Source of the DNA: Siphonodentalium dalli | Taxonomy: Eukaryota; Mollusca; Scaphopoda; Gadilida; Siphonodentaliidae | Reading direction: 5' to 3' | Length of the DNA: 64,000 nt | NCBI GenBank assembly: GCA_032622095.1 | Contig: CP136064.1 | Coordinates: 279,269,614-279,333,613, forward strand | Shown here: positions 41,901 to 56,900 of the stretch, one piece after another | Layout of the letters: the number at the start of each line of letters is the position of its first letter | Numbering within the stretch: the first letter of the stretch is position 1 | Program-made: the position numbers and the translations under genes | The notes under the pieces: model-generated | Told to the model about the DNA's origin: nothing | The model's database searches: none | Seen by the model: the letters and a program-made list of their open reading frames with translations, nothing else

Positions 41901-44900
41901 TCAGCTGTTGCCCTGTACATACCTCCATGTGGCATACCACCCAGTGTGGACATATCTATAACCTATGACTGAGGTACTCAGCTGTTGCCCTGTACATACC
42001 TCCATGTGGCATACCACCCAGTGTGGACATATATATAACTTATGGGTGAGATACCCCCCATGTGGCATACCACCCAGTTTGGCATATAAATAACTCAGGC
42101 AGACAGACCCAAAAATCAGCATGTTCAGATGAACGAAGATGAATAACTCTAAAACGAAAAACCTGAACAAAACGATTGAACACTCCATTGAATGTCCTCA
42201 TAGTGGGGGGCATAAACCGCTTAAGCGACAGCATTGTTTTTTGTGGGGGAATTCTGTCATTTTTCTAAGTTTTTCGTTCATTACTTCGATGACCGCATTA
42301 CATTTATAAGGTAGCAAACTAATTATTATTCATGACGTGGAAAACCTGTAGCTTAGAGCGAAATAATTCATTGGCTTTTTTAACAGTTATTCTAAGCCAA
42401 CCTTGTTCTGATGATTTATAGATGTTTTAGGTGACAAACACCTGAATAGATTAACCCAAGCGAAATCAGTAAAACTACTAAACTATAAACATAGTGAAGT
42501 ATACCAAATACTTATCACCTAAGTTATCATACTTAACAAGCAACTTACTTACAAGAACTCAACTCGACAAACGCTATACTAAGACAGTTAGGCTTCCCTT
42601 GCTAAACTATAATCTTGTAATTAATCACCCCAACTACTTACTATATAACTACACAAATCACACCCGCACAATCATCCAATGATTCATGGCTCACCACAGA
42701 CACAAAAGTCGGAACAATTCGACACAGGTGAACCAAACTCGAACAAGGATAATAGGAACGCACAACGAAGGCGTGTCCTATCACATCCCGCCATAAAACA
42801 TGATAAACCTCCACACATGGAAACCAATATCCCCTCATACAAAAGTCCTTTATACAAGGCCAGGAACCATCACCTATCTTTTTAAACTCTTACAACAAGA
42901 ATACAACAAAATATTAGGGATATATCAAATGCTCACTAAAGCTAGTCAGTAAACACAACTACCACTCATATCATGTCACATGTCTCAAACATTGACTTAG
43001 ACATCGAGCACAATACTCGACGTCGGCGAAACATAATAAAAAACTGGATTTTCTATCTTAGGATCAAATATCCAGAGGGCACGAACAGGTCAAGCACCTT
43101 AGGGTGAATAATATTAATCTCTTATAGATGTTTTAGAGCTAAAATGTATTCCCTTTACTAATTTTGTATCAATAACAGAGAATTATGGATGATAAAAACG
43201 TTCTCAAATTGAAATGATGTCATAGGCCGGTTGACCTCACTAGTTACCTGTACAATTTGCATATATAATTACATCATGAAAGTAGTACTAATCTAATAAT
43301 GCTACTTTGACCTAATAAAGCTAAATTGATGTAATAAATGTAATGTTTATTTGGCAGGCTTTATGTAGTCAATAGAGGTAGTGATTGGAGGTAAATATGC
43401 TTGTATATTGTTGTCGTGAATTACTAAAACATACCCAAATCTTGTGTCTGACTCGGAGAACTTTGTAGCTGTTCAACCAGCTGAGCCATACTCCGGCTGC
43501 TGGGCATTGTGGGTAACTGTGATCCATTCCCATAATGATTGGCAGATATTGTCAGTCCGTTAGTGGTCGGAGAGCAGCCGAGCTGAGGCAGACTGTTTGT
43601 TGCCTGCGGCGGCTGCTCGGTAACAGAAGTGTCTTGTAACTCCGGACTGGAATGAGTCATGAAATAATATTTGTTGTTTTGATTTTGAGTTTGATTTTTT
43701 TTTATCGAAATCAAGAACAATGTTAATGAATGACATAGTATATCACATGAAACCCATATTATATCATTTAAACAAGCCATTACATATTTCCATATCTCTC
43801 ACTTGTTACATATCACTTTACTGTGCATCTTTACATTGATTCAGGCAGATTAATACTATTTAAAAATGCCATGCATGACACCAACACCAGACAATGCAAA
43901 ATGATTGCTTTGTTCATTAAAGTTAAATTCTTGTCCTAATTCGTTGCACTAACGAAAAAAAACACAAAAACAAAGAAGCAAATTGGGGGACTATATTCTC
44001 CGTCGCTAGTTTCAGAGCATGCAATACTGTCATATACGGTTGTAAAGGGTCTCAGCCAAGCTGTAGTGTCTCAACCAAGCTGTAGTGTATGCATTTTTCA
44101 GCTTCTTTTAAGGATTTTGATTTGTTAAAAAGGCATAAACCTTTAGTTTTTTTCAAGTCATATGCAAGATCTTCATAACAATATAAGATTTTATGAAACT
44201 CGTTTGGTAAATTTGATTCCCAACTCGTCTACGACTCATGAATCAAATTTATTAAATTTGTTTCATAAAATCTTATATCCCAACATAACTCGTTGGAGAT
44301 CCTCTATATACAAGAAAATAATGGCAAATTATTCATGGTTTCTATACAATAGATAGAGAGAGAGAGAGAAAGTTAAAGACCAAATAGATATAAGTTTCTC
44401 TATATCCCCAAATTGGCAGTTGACAGAACGTATTATCGAGGTGCCCAATGGGGTGCACATCACCATCTTCACCATCTGGGTACTTAAAACTGTGTCTAGG
44501 TCTCCCACAGCAGATGAGGCCATGCAGAATGAGGACATCTGTAGTGATACTATATATAGAATACTAGTACGACAATTACTCACCTCAGAAGATCTTGGCT
44601 TTCTGTAGCTTTCACCAATTTGGGGAGTTTCAACTCTGAAGGTTTCTAGAAATTGTAAGTATATTGTGAATGGCTTGGAGTTCATTGGCATCAAGTTTGT
44701 GGTTTCTCACAAAAAGGCTATTACACAGAGACATGAATTAGTGGATCAGGACCTACTATAGCAGGTTTATAACATCTTTGCGAAGTCGCTGTAAATGAGA
44801 AATTAGACCCCAGGTATTCTAGCAACAACAAAGCACATCACACAATTATTACACTAATAGCTAACGGCTTCATTTCACATGTTGGCCAGGTAGTCACTTA

Positions 44901-47900
44901 TTGTTTTATGTAGCCTGTGTGTGGTGAAACGACTATCCTTTATTAAGAGACCAATTCGTTGAGCATTGTTTATACAAACTAACATAGAAGGGATCTGATG
45001 ATATGGTACATAAATATTGTTTTTGATATTGAATGATATTTTATTTAAAAAGAGTATGTTTCATCTCGTCTTCGTGTTTATTTCCCAAACCTTTTATGAC
45101 ATGCCAAAAACAGATGTAATGCCCAATCTTTGTTTCCATCTTGTATATTGATATTTGATCGACCAACTCTGAGTCAATTATTTTGTTGGATATTGATTTT
45201 GTGGTTGCCAAACTCCGAAATCAATGAATAATAGATCCCCACGAATTAAAAGGATTTTACAGAATATCATATGTTGATGGAAATGTACCTCAAGTGATAA
45301 TTATATGTGCAATATTGACAAAACTTAGTTTCTGCAAATATTAATATACATCTCATTAATATAGACAATAGGTTTCAATAAGATCATATATTTTAGATTA
45401 TAACATCTAACTCATAAGGGTATAGAATCTGTGATGATACGAAGACATATGAAATGTTAATACAGCAGGTCAAATAATTTCTGTTATAGACAAGTATATA
45501 AAACTAAAATCTCTAGGAAGAGAAAAGTATTAAGTCCCATAGCTTTACCCATATTTGAGCAGCCAACCATATTTAAACAAATTTCCTAAAGATCATTTTC
45601 GTAACAGTAAAGTCAAACTAAATTTCATCTCATATAAACATATGAAACCTATGATTTTATATAAATGAATAATTTTCACTCAATGCCAACATGCTTTCAG
45701 TGAAAGAGAAAACCTAAAGAAATATTTGGAAGGAAAGTGTCAACACACCAAGCCTCAAAACAATTGTGTTGGAGGCATGGATAGGGCGTTTACATCAACT
45801 TGAAGGACCAAGTACCAAATAGTCTAGACTTGCTCCTTTCTAACTCATTCAATGTCGAGCCTGGTTGATGCCTTCATCAGTTCGCACAGCCAGAGGCCTT
45901 TCTGAAGAATATCATAAAATTGTCCTTTGTGAACACTGTTATAACTGATACTGAAAATGTTACTGCATCACTGCCATATAAATTGTTGCATCAAAATTAA
46001 TAGAACAAAATGTGGGAAAGGAATAGAATGAAATGTAAATATTAAAGGGTGACGAGATATCTTGTCGTCGATGAACGTCTTGATGCCACGATATTTTGTC
46101 ACTGACACCCGGAGAGCTAATCTGCGAGTCCTATTTGAATAAATCTGAACCCCACTTATCTAAAGAGCTGCCACACCAAATATGAGTACAAAATGCAAGG
46201 TGGTTTCAGTGAAGAAGTAGTTTTTAGGAGTTTCAATGAATTCATTAACATTATTACCTGGGATACGAATAGATTAGCCAGCTCGACTGAATTAGTTAGT
46301 GATTCCTCCCCTGAGCTGTAGTGAGCCTGGTGATGAGAAAGCACCTTAGCACCCTTTGGATCTGAAATAACAAATATTACTAAATTCCTATGTGTGATTT
46401 ACCTTGATTTTGAGAGTGATTATAAGCGATAATTTCACCAGTGAATTATGTCACTTAACTAGCAAGTTATGTATTCATAAGCGTATCTAAATGTATGCAT
46501 TGGGTATAATGGCGGTATATTATTCGGATTTCTGTTAAATCCAATGTTTATAGTGAAATATAATAAACACTTGATTGAACTGGTGATGTGAAATAACATC
46601 GAGGCAGAGACTATTTTGTAAAACGCTCTTGTTGTTGTACAACGTCCCCGCCTCTCATGAATTATTTCACATCACAAGTTCATTCAAGTGATTATTCTCT
46701 ATATAACGTCACTGCCTCTCATGAATTATTTCACATCACAAGGTCATTCAAGTGATTACTCTCTATTTATTTAATATGCTCCAACAACAATATAACTTTC
46801 TGTGAAACTTTAGCATTATTAACCCTTTACCCAACAAACCGGCCACAACCGGCCAAATAAAGCTTCAACAGCCTAAAATATCTTCGGTCTGTCTCAATAG
46901 AACCATACAAATATGGATATCATTGGAACCGGCTCCTTGACCACATTGTGATAGTTACAGTTATGCCCTGTGCCAATGCATTCTCTTATATATGCGAGTC
47001 GACCATAGGTCGCCTCGCATATATAAGAGAATGCATTGGCCTAAAAAAAATCTTTTTTTAACACTTTTTACCATTTTTTCTTACATTCTTTAACAATTTT
47101 ATAATGTTTAATGTGTTAAGCCAATGCATTCTCTTATATATGCGAGGCGACCTATGGTCGACTCGCATATATAAGAGAATGCATTGGCACAGGGCCCTTC
47201 TGTTGGGTAAAGGGTTAAACCCAATAAGCAGTCGCTGACAGCACTATCACCTGCCTAGGTAGGCACTATCACCTGCCTAGGTAGGCAAATTTGGGGATGA
47301 ACATTTTCAAAATATGCTAAATGAAAGTGTCAATGACACTGTAGCTCAACTTGAATGCGGGATAATTTCATGTCTTACAAGTCAATAGAGCGATTAGGAA
47401 TGTAGAAAATTTAAATGTCTAAGTAATACTAGATGGCTCCCATCTAGAGATCATCTCGAAGATCCATTTGAAGTTTGGTGATGATCGGACGAGGGATGTG
47501 GCCTGTAGGGTGTGCCAAAGGATTTAGTGATGCAAAGAGTAACATCCAAGATGACTGTCGGCAGCCATGTCTTTCAATGAAAATGGGAGCTCCCATCTAG
47601 AGGTCACCCTGATGATCCATTTGAAGTTTGGTGAAGATCTGGTGAGGGATGTGACCTGTAGGGCGAGCTATTTAAAACTGAAATCCAATGGAAATTGTTG
47701 ATGGACGTCTCCACGCACGACAAATACCAAGACATGGCAATAGTTCAAACTTTACAAGTAAAGTTGAGCTAAAAATAAATTAAATCAGTTAATATTTGTT
47801 TTAGTTCGGACTTAAAATTTTAACTGCAATGCCAAAAAATGACAATCAAAGGGCCGTAACTCTGATAAAAATGTATGGCTGGGACTAGTTCGCGAATTCG

Positions 47901-50900
47901 TTTCACCAAAAATCTTTGAAATCTGTTGATAATTGTTCGAAATAACCCCGGACAACTTTTCGGGCGGACAGACAGGCGGACGGAACCATTCCTATATCCC
48001 ATGCCAAACAATTTTCGGTGGGGGAATAAAAAAAAACACAGGAGAAAAACCTGGTAATAAACATGTCATTTTGAAGTCTTTTAAGATAGAATTTGAATCA
48101 AAAACTATTTTTGAAGATACCTTAATTTCAAAGGAATTTTTTTTAATAATTTAAATTCAGAACATCCATCGTCAGTATTCTGAGATCTTTTGTTTTGTAT
48201 TCACTGATTTAAATCTGGCCTGAATGGAGCCATAAGCAGAGATCACACATATTAATATTACCTGTAGGAAAGGCATGCACCCATCTCCTCCTATTAGACG
48301 TCATCTTGAATTGCATTCTGGACGGAGCAAAGGGATTAATAAGTGCACGACGCGGCCTGCAGGTGTCATCACGATGATCACTGAACACTGTTGATCCGGC
48401 ACTCCCAAATACTGGCTTCACTGACGGAAGACTCTCCTCACTCTCACTCACACCTAATTACAATGAGAAATGACAATTTTTCAAATAACTGAAGAAGTTC
48501 TATAGTAAACTTTAATTAAAACTCGCTAATATCAAAATCCTCTCTAAACGGAACACCCTTCAGACACACCCTTTAGATCGGTTTAGAGAGGTGTTCGGCT
48601 TATAATTTTTGTATAAAATTGTGCCACCATATGAATATATTGCTGCCAAGACACAAACACTGCATTACTGATTAAAGTTATTTTATTGAGAATAAACTAT
48701 GAAAATCAACTACAAATATAAATAACACGATATAAAACATGGTAAAAAACATGATAAAGATAAACATGATGTTACATAATAAACAAAAGCCTTGAAAACG
48801 ATAAATTTTACAGTGATTCAGTCTGACTTCACAAAGAGATTATCTAGCGTCCACTGTGTAAAGGCACATGCTGACTTGAAGATTGTTGCTTCTGTCATCG
48901 TATCAGTTCCATGACCGCGGGAAAGTATCTGAGACTTTTTTACCCTGTGCCAGTCGTAAGTCGTGATTTTTTTTACCCTGTGCCAATGCATTCTCTTATA
49001 TATGCGAGTCGACCATAGGTCGCCTCGCATATATAAGAGAATGCATTGGCCTAACAATTTTTTACAATTTTAATAATTTGTTCTTTTATTCTTTAACAAT
49101 TTTATAATTTCACCCATACAGAGCCCCAGACAAACATGAGCAGATGACACTCTTCTATATGCTTCTATATATGTGTGGGGCTCTCTGCAGGGTAATGGAT
49201 GTTTTTTATTTTATGTCCTAAAAATTGTACATAATGCATTCTCTTATATATGCGAGTCGACCATAGAGAATGCATTGGCTTAACACATTAAAAATTATAA
49301 AATTGTTAAAGAATGTAAGAAAAAATGGTAAAAAAGTGTTAAAAAAAGATTTTTTTTAGGCCAATGCATTCTCTTATATATGCGAGGCGACCTATGGTCG
49401 ACTCGCATATATAAGAGAATGCATTGGCACAGGGCTAACTGTAACTATCACAATGTGGTCAAGGAGCCGGTTCCAATGATATCCATATTTGTATGGTTCT
49501 ATTGAGACAGACCGAAGATATTTTAGGCTGTTGAAGCTTTATTTGGCCGGTTTTGGCCGGTTTGTTGGGTAAAGGGTTAACACCTATTTTCTTCTATAAT
49601 GTGGTCTCACTCACTATATAGTTTTATAAGTGGGCTCTTATGCTGCATAATACAATTTACTTATTGGACCATAGAAAGGCGATGATGGAATGTAAATTGA
49701 TCATTTCCCACCAATAAGCATGAATACTTCTGCTCTTATATTATCATTTTGTCCGGCTGTCGACTGCTTTTATTTCCTGAACACCACTCAAAATTAATAA
49801 TAGACCATTGCAATATATACTTTTATAACTGGGTGGGAGAATCCTTTAGTATAGAAAGGGTTTATCTTTTAATAATAAATAAATGGGTTAGATGATTCCC
49901 ATTTACTCATTTTAGGAATGTTCAGCTTGTGACTTTGATAAGCAGGATCAGGCTCATTTATTAATTTATAAGCTAAACATCCAGGTCCAGTTACGGATGG
50001 GTACGGGTGAGTTACTTTATTAATTTATAAGCTAAACATCCAGGTCCAGTTACGGATGGGTTCGGGTGAGTTACTTTATTAATTTATAAGCTAAACATCC
50101 AGGTCCAGTTACGGATGGGTTCGGGTGAGTTACTTTATTAATTTATAAGCTAAACATCCAGGTCCAGTTACGGATGGGTTCGGGTGAGTTACTTTATTAA
50201 TTTATAAGCTAAACATCCAGGTCCAGTTACGGATGGGTTCGGGTGAGTTACTTTATTAATTTATAAGCTAAACATCCAGGTCCAGTTACGGATGGGTTCG
50301 GGTGAGTTACTTTATTAATTTATAAGCTAAACATCCAGGTCCAGTTACGGATGGGTTCGGGTGAGTTACTTTATTAATTTATAAGCTAAACATCCAGGTC
50401 CAGTTACGGATGGGTTCGGGTGAGTTACTTTATTAATTTATAAGCTAAACATCCAGGTCCAGTTACGGATGGGATCGGGTGAGTTACTTTATTAATTTAT
50501 AAGCTAAACATCCAGGTCCAGTTACGGATGGGTTCGGGTGAGTTACTTTATAAATTTATAAGCTAAACATCCAGGTCCAGTTACGGATGGGTTCGGGTGA
50601 GTTACTTTATTAATTTATAAGCTAAACATCCAGGTCCAGTTACGGATGGGTTCGGGTGAGTTACTTTATTAATTTATAAGCTAAACATCCAGGTCCAGTT
50701 ACGGATGGGATCGGGTGAGTTACTTTATTAATTTATAAGCTAAACATCCAGGTCCAGTTACGGATGGGTTCGGGTGAGTTACTTTATTAATTTATAAGCT
50801 AAACATCCAGGTCCAGTTACGGATGGGTTCGGGTGAGTTACTTTATTAATTTATAAGCTAAACATCCAGGTCCAGTTACGGATGGGTTCGGGTGAGTTAC

Positions 50901-53900
50901 TTTATAAATTTATAAGCTAAACATCCAGGTCCAGTTACGGATGGGTTCGGGTGAGTTACTTTATAAATTTATAAGCTAAACATCCAGGTCCAGTTACGGA
51001 TGGGTTCGGGTGAGTTACTTTATAAATTTATAAGCTAAACATCCAGGTCCAGTTACGGATGGGTTCGGATGAGTTACTTTATAAATTTATAAGCTAAACA
51101 TCCAGGTCCAGTTACGGATGGGTTCGGGTGAGTTACTTTATAAATTTATAAGCTAAACATCCAGGTCCAGTTACGGATGGGTTCGGGTTAGTTACTTTAT
51201 AAATTTATAAGCTAAACATCCAGGTCCAGTTACGGATGGGTTCGGGTGAGTTACTTTATAAATTTATAAGCTAAACATCCAGGTCCAGTTACGGATGGGT
51301 TCGGGTTAGTTACTTTATAAATATATAAGCTAAACATCCAGGTCCAGTTACGGATGGGTTCGGGTGAGTTACTTTATAAATTTATAAGCTAAACATCCAG
51401 GTCCAGTTACGGATGGGTTCGGGTGAGTTACTTTATAGATTTATAAGCTAAACATCCAGTTCCAGTTACGGATGGGTTCGGGTGAGTTACTTTATAAATT
51501 TATAAGCTAAACATCCAGGTCCAGTTACGGATGGGTTCGGGTGAGTTATTTTATAAATATATAAGCTAAACATCCAGGTCCAGTTACGGATGGGTTCGGG
51601 TGAGTTACTTTATAAATTTATAAGCTAAACATCCAGGTCCAGTTACGGATGGGTTCGGGTGAGTTACTTTATAAATTTATAAGCTAAACATCCAGGTCCA
51701 GTTACGGATGGGTTCGGGTGAGTTACTTTATAAATTTATAAGCTAAACATCCAGGTCCAGTTACGTATGGGTTCGGGTGAGTTACTTTATAAATTTATAA
51801 GCTAAACATCCAGGTCCAGTTACGGATGGGTTCGGGTTAGTTACTTTATAAATTTATAAGCTAAACATCCAGGTCCAGTTACGGATGGGTTCGGGTGAGT
51901 TACTTTATAAATTTATAAGCTAAACATCCAGGTCCAGTTACGGATGGGTTCGGGTTAGTTACTTTATTAATTTATAAGCTAAACATCCAGGTCCAGTTAC
52001 GGATGGGTTCGGGTGAGTTACTTTATAAATTTATAAGCTAAACATCCAGGTCCAGTTACGGATGGGTTCGGGTGAGTTACTTTATAAATTTATAAGCTAA
52101 ACATCCAGGTCCAGTTACGGATGGGTTCGGGTGAGTTACTTTATAAATTTATAAGCTAAACATCCAGGTCCAGTTACGGATGGGTTCGGGTGAGTTACTT
52201 TATAAATTTATAAGCTAAACATCCAGGTCCAGTTACGGATGGGTTCGGGTTAGTTACTTTATTATTACTAGTAGCAGAATGAATGTCAAAATAATAATAT
52301 TCAATATAATTTCAAATTATTAGAATAAATATTCAATTCCATTAACCCTTTACCCAACAAACCGGCCAAAACCGGCCAAATAAAGCTTCAACAGCCTAAA
52401 ATATCTTCGGTCTGTCTCAATAGAACCATACAAATATGGATATCATTGGAACCGGCTCCTTGACCACATTGTGATAGTTACAGTTATGCCCTGTGCCAAT
52501 GCATTCTCTTATATATGCGAGTCGACCATAGGTCGCCTCGCATATATAAGAGAATGCATTGGCCTAAAAAAAATCTTTTAACACTTTTTACCATTTTTTC
52601 TTACATTCTTTAACAATTTTATAATTTTTAATGTGTTAAGCCAATGCATTCTCTTATATATGCGAGGCGACCTATGGTCGACTCGCATATATAAGAGAAT
52701 GCATTGGCACAGGGCCGTTCTGTTGGGTAAAGGGTTAATAATTACTAAAGATATCAGGAAATCATCAGGAATGGATGCACAGAAGCACACACAGGCAGAC
52801 GCACACCAGTGATTTCAAAATATTTCGTGGGGACAAATAGAATGTTTAAAGATACTCAATCTGATTTGATGGTCCTCATATAATCAGATTCCAACAACAA
52901 CAACATTTTTAGCAATGCCGCTTCAGTTGTCAGAATTGATTAATTGCCCAAAAATAATACTAACCACTGTCATCTATAGTATAAAATTGCCCAAAATGTG
53001 TTATTTATCAACATCTTGATTTTAGAGTTATCCATCTTCATTGCAATTTGGACCGAGACAGTCAGCTCGTCGATTGTTTACTGGGCCACTGATAATTCTC
53101 GATGTGAAAAATAATAGATTTCAAAAATCGATATCTAAAAACTCGGAGCTTTTGATGGGTGGGTTCCTCGACTCAAATCAAATAATTTTTACCCCGAAAT
53201 GCAAATAAATAGTTATTGAGGGGGCTTAATCGGTTTATGCATCTTTAAAAGATAATATCGCCATCTTTTCTGCTGAAGAATATATGTTTACAAACCTTGC
53301 CCTTGAACAGGAATACATCCGACTGACGATGATAATTCTCCCGACGATGAATGAGATGACGGAATGGATATCGGCGGTGAGGACACCTGCTGGGCGTATT
53401 CAGGCTTCTCGCTCATTGTACTCAGACCGGTGAAATCATCAGAATGATGCCGCGTCCGACTCTTCCTTGACTGCTTAGCTTCTGCTAATGTTCGAGGAAC
53501 CTTTTGACTCCTCCCATACATGCTAGAACTCCGCCCAAATCTGGTAATTAATTAATTGAAACATAACTACCACTTTATTGGTTGACCCAAATACAACAAA
53601 GCAAAAAATTATTTACCTCAACAAGAATTTGACTTCAAATGTAAATGCTTTATTTAGAAACATTTTAATTCATGGGGATCTATTTCTGTTGATTTTGTTG
53701 TTTGACTAAACCAATAAATCAGCAGACCTGAGAATATGGTGCCAGACATTTGCAGAATGAGGTCCCCAGAGGGTGAATTTAGTGATGTTACCCTGTACAG
53801 CATGCTAGCATCACCAAATTAACCTTCTGAGGACCTCATTTTGCTTATGCCTCATCTACTCTGGAAAATATCGTTATTATCAAATTAACAAGTTTTTTAG

Positions 53901-56900
53901 TTTCTTTAGAAATTTCTTCAAAGATTCTATTTCATTTTTAGTTTAGCTCTCTATATCCCCAAATTGGCAAACGACACATTGCATAATCGAGGTGCCCAAT
54001 GGGTGCAGATCACAATATTCACCATTTGGGAACTTCAATCTGAGTCTAGGACTCCCGTAGCAGATGAGGCCATGCAGAATGGGGTCCCCAGAGGATGAAT
54101 TTGGTGATGCTTACCCACTGTGCGGGGTAGAGTAACTAAGCTCACCCTATGGAGACCTCATTCTGCAAATGTCTGGCACCATTTGATCAGGCCTGGAAAT
54201 CAGCATACATTTGTTTAATTCAATAGCTCCCATCTATAGATGTGATCCTAAACATGCCTGAGAATCTTCAAAAGGTTCTCCATAAATGTGGGCTGTAGAG
54301 TGTGCCAATGGATTTGAATGTGAAATCCATTATGGCTGCTGGCACTTAACAAATTCCAAAACAAGAGCATCGAAAGGTCATGGCAAAATATGCGCATGGT
54401 AATTTCAACAAAGGGCCATAGCCAGTAATCCATAAGCCAAATTTGAAAGAAAACATATCTATAACTAAAGCTATCACCTGAAAACCAAAATAATCGTCAA
54501 AGTCAACAAGGACCATAACTCCAGCAAAAATTGGCAGACCGAATCCAAATTTGAACTTGAACAGCATTTTCATGTGGCTAATCAACATAAAAAAAATTCA
54601 GCCAGACCACTAAAACTAAAGTTATCATCCGGAAACCAAAATAATTGGTAAATCCTAAGTTGACAAGGACCATACTCGGGTAAAAGTTTGCGGGCAGAAC
54701 CCAATTCGAACTTGCCTGTAATTTGGGCTAGTAAACTCACATACCAAATTTCATTCCATTCAGTTCAAACTCACTAAAGTTATCATCCAGACCAAAAATT
54801 GAGTACAAATTCCAACAAAAAGGGCTGTAACTCTGGAAAATTGGCGGGTGCAACCCGAATTCGAACTTGACCTGTATTTTGTGCTAGTAAACCAAAATAC
54901 AAAATTTCATTCCCATTCAGTTCCGACTTACTACAGTTACCATCTGGAAATGAAAAAAGCGAACAAAAAGACAGGCATGCCCCGACAGACAAGACGGATG
55001 AACCAATAACATAATAAGTTCAGTTTTTTTCAAATGGGTGTAAGCCTTGAAATAGTGTGCCTGTCATTTGCAGAATGGGGTCCCCAGAGGGTGAATTTAG
55101 TGATGCTACCCCGCATAGCGGGCTAGCATCACCAAATTCACCCTCTGGGAACATCATTCTGCTTAGGTGTAAGCAGAATGAGGTCCCCAGAGGGTGAATT
55201 TGGTGATGCTAGCCCGTTATGCGGGGGTAGCATCACTAAATTCACACAGAGGCAAATGACACCCTATTTCAAGGCTTGAATGGGTGTATGAAAATTCAAC
55301 AGCTCCCATCTAGAGGCCACCCCTAATATCCGTATAAGGTTTGGTGATGCCAAAGGGAGCCTCACATATATAAGAAAATATATTGGCTTAACAATATTTC
55401 CTTGACTAATAAGTCAGTGCATCCTCTTATTTATGCGAGGCACCGTATGGGAGACTCGTTTATAAAAGAGAATGCCCTGGCACAGGATCTTTACTGCTAC
55501 CCCAGTGCAGCACCCATCATGAAAGGGTTAACGCATTGATATAATAGGTGTTTGCTGAATTTATCTATTAGGTTTACATACCCAGTTTTGGAGATATGTG
55601 ATGGCATTATTTTGAAAACCTGAGAATCATATTCGTCATAATCGATCAGCTGGAAATCATCCTCCATCACAGACGGGCAGAACATGTCTGAAAGTGATAT
55701 CGAAACAAATATTAAACAATGCTTAACCCTTTTGAGTGCCAGGTCGATTTTTGTATCAACCCATATACCCTGTGCCAATGCATTCTCTTATGAGAATGCA
55801 TTGGCCTAACAATTTTTTTTTTATTTTTACAATTTTTTACAATTTTAATAATTTATCCTTATATTCTTTAACAGACTTATTTTGTAGGTTTAGGGCCGAT
55901 GAGATCGGCCCCTGGCACTCAAAGGGTTAAAGATATTTTGGTGTCCGTCTAACATCGAAACTGTATGAAATAAATAGACAGAAAATTTAATATTGAACAA
56001 AATATTGTCTTTCTTATAGCACTTCTTGTTGCAAACATGTTATTTTATACAACAGAATTTAAAGGCCCCCCCCCAGATCACATTATATAAAATATATGCC
56101 ATATTATATACCATTTGAAAGAGGATGCTCCAAAACATTTTACTATCTACTTATCTGGTGTAATAAACTGAGGACATGTTGTTTTTGTTGAGTTGCCAAT
56201 GCGTCTTTTCATCTAGATTGCAGTTAAAAGCAGTATTATTTTCAATGCAGGGGAAATAACTCTATATACTAAAGATAGTGTTCTTCCCCTTCCATAGAAA
56301 AAGTTTGAATTCTGTTGCATTCTGAGATCCAAAGGGGGGGGGGGGGGGGGAGTCATTCTATGATTTCAGCAGTTTTCTATTTCTCTGTGGGCATCTTCTG
56401 AGACACAGATGTTTCAAATAGTGATAAATTATAGTATTTTAATCATATTTTATGGCATTGATTGTTATCAAAACCGTATTTCAAGTCACTATAAATTTTT
56501 TTTATCGGTGACTCGAAAATTAACAAGAGCATCATTATGGTGTGGCAAATATGTCCATGGTAATTTCTCTCTCTGTTCCTCGATCACGATCTCTCTGTCT
56601 CGCTCTCTCTCTCACTCACTCTCTCTCTCTCACTCTCACTCTCTCTCTCTGATACAAATTGAAGAAAAACAATCCCAATTTCCAATCAGCCAGAAAACGT
56701 CGCCAAACAATAGCCACATTTTGGTGAGAAAACAATTGATATATAATAAAGGCTATAATGACTACACTGGCAGCCATAACTTGCTGATAAAATTGCTAAA
56801 CAAAACCTCACCTTCGTTTTCTAAGTAGTTTAGTTTCTCATCTGAATTTTCGCCCTCCTTCAGTTTCAGTTTTTCATCAAACTAAAAACAAAACACAGAA

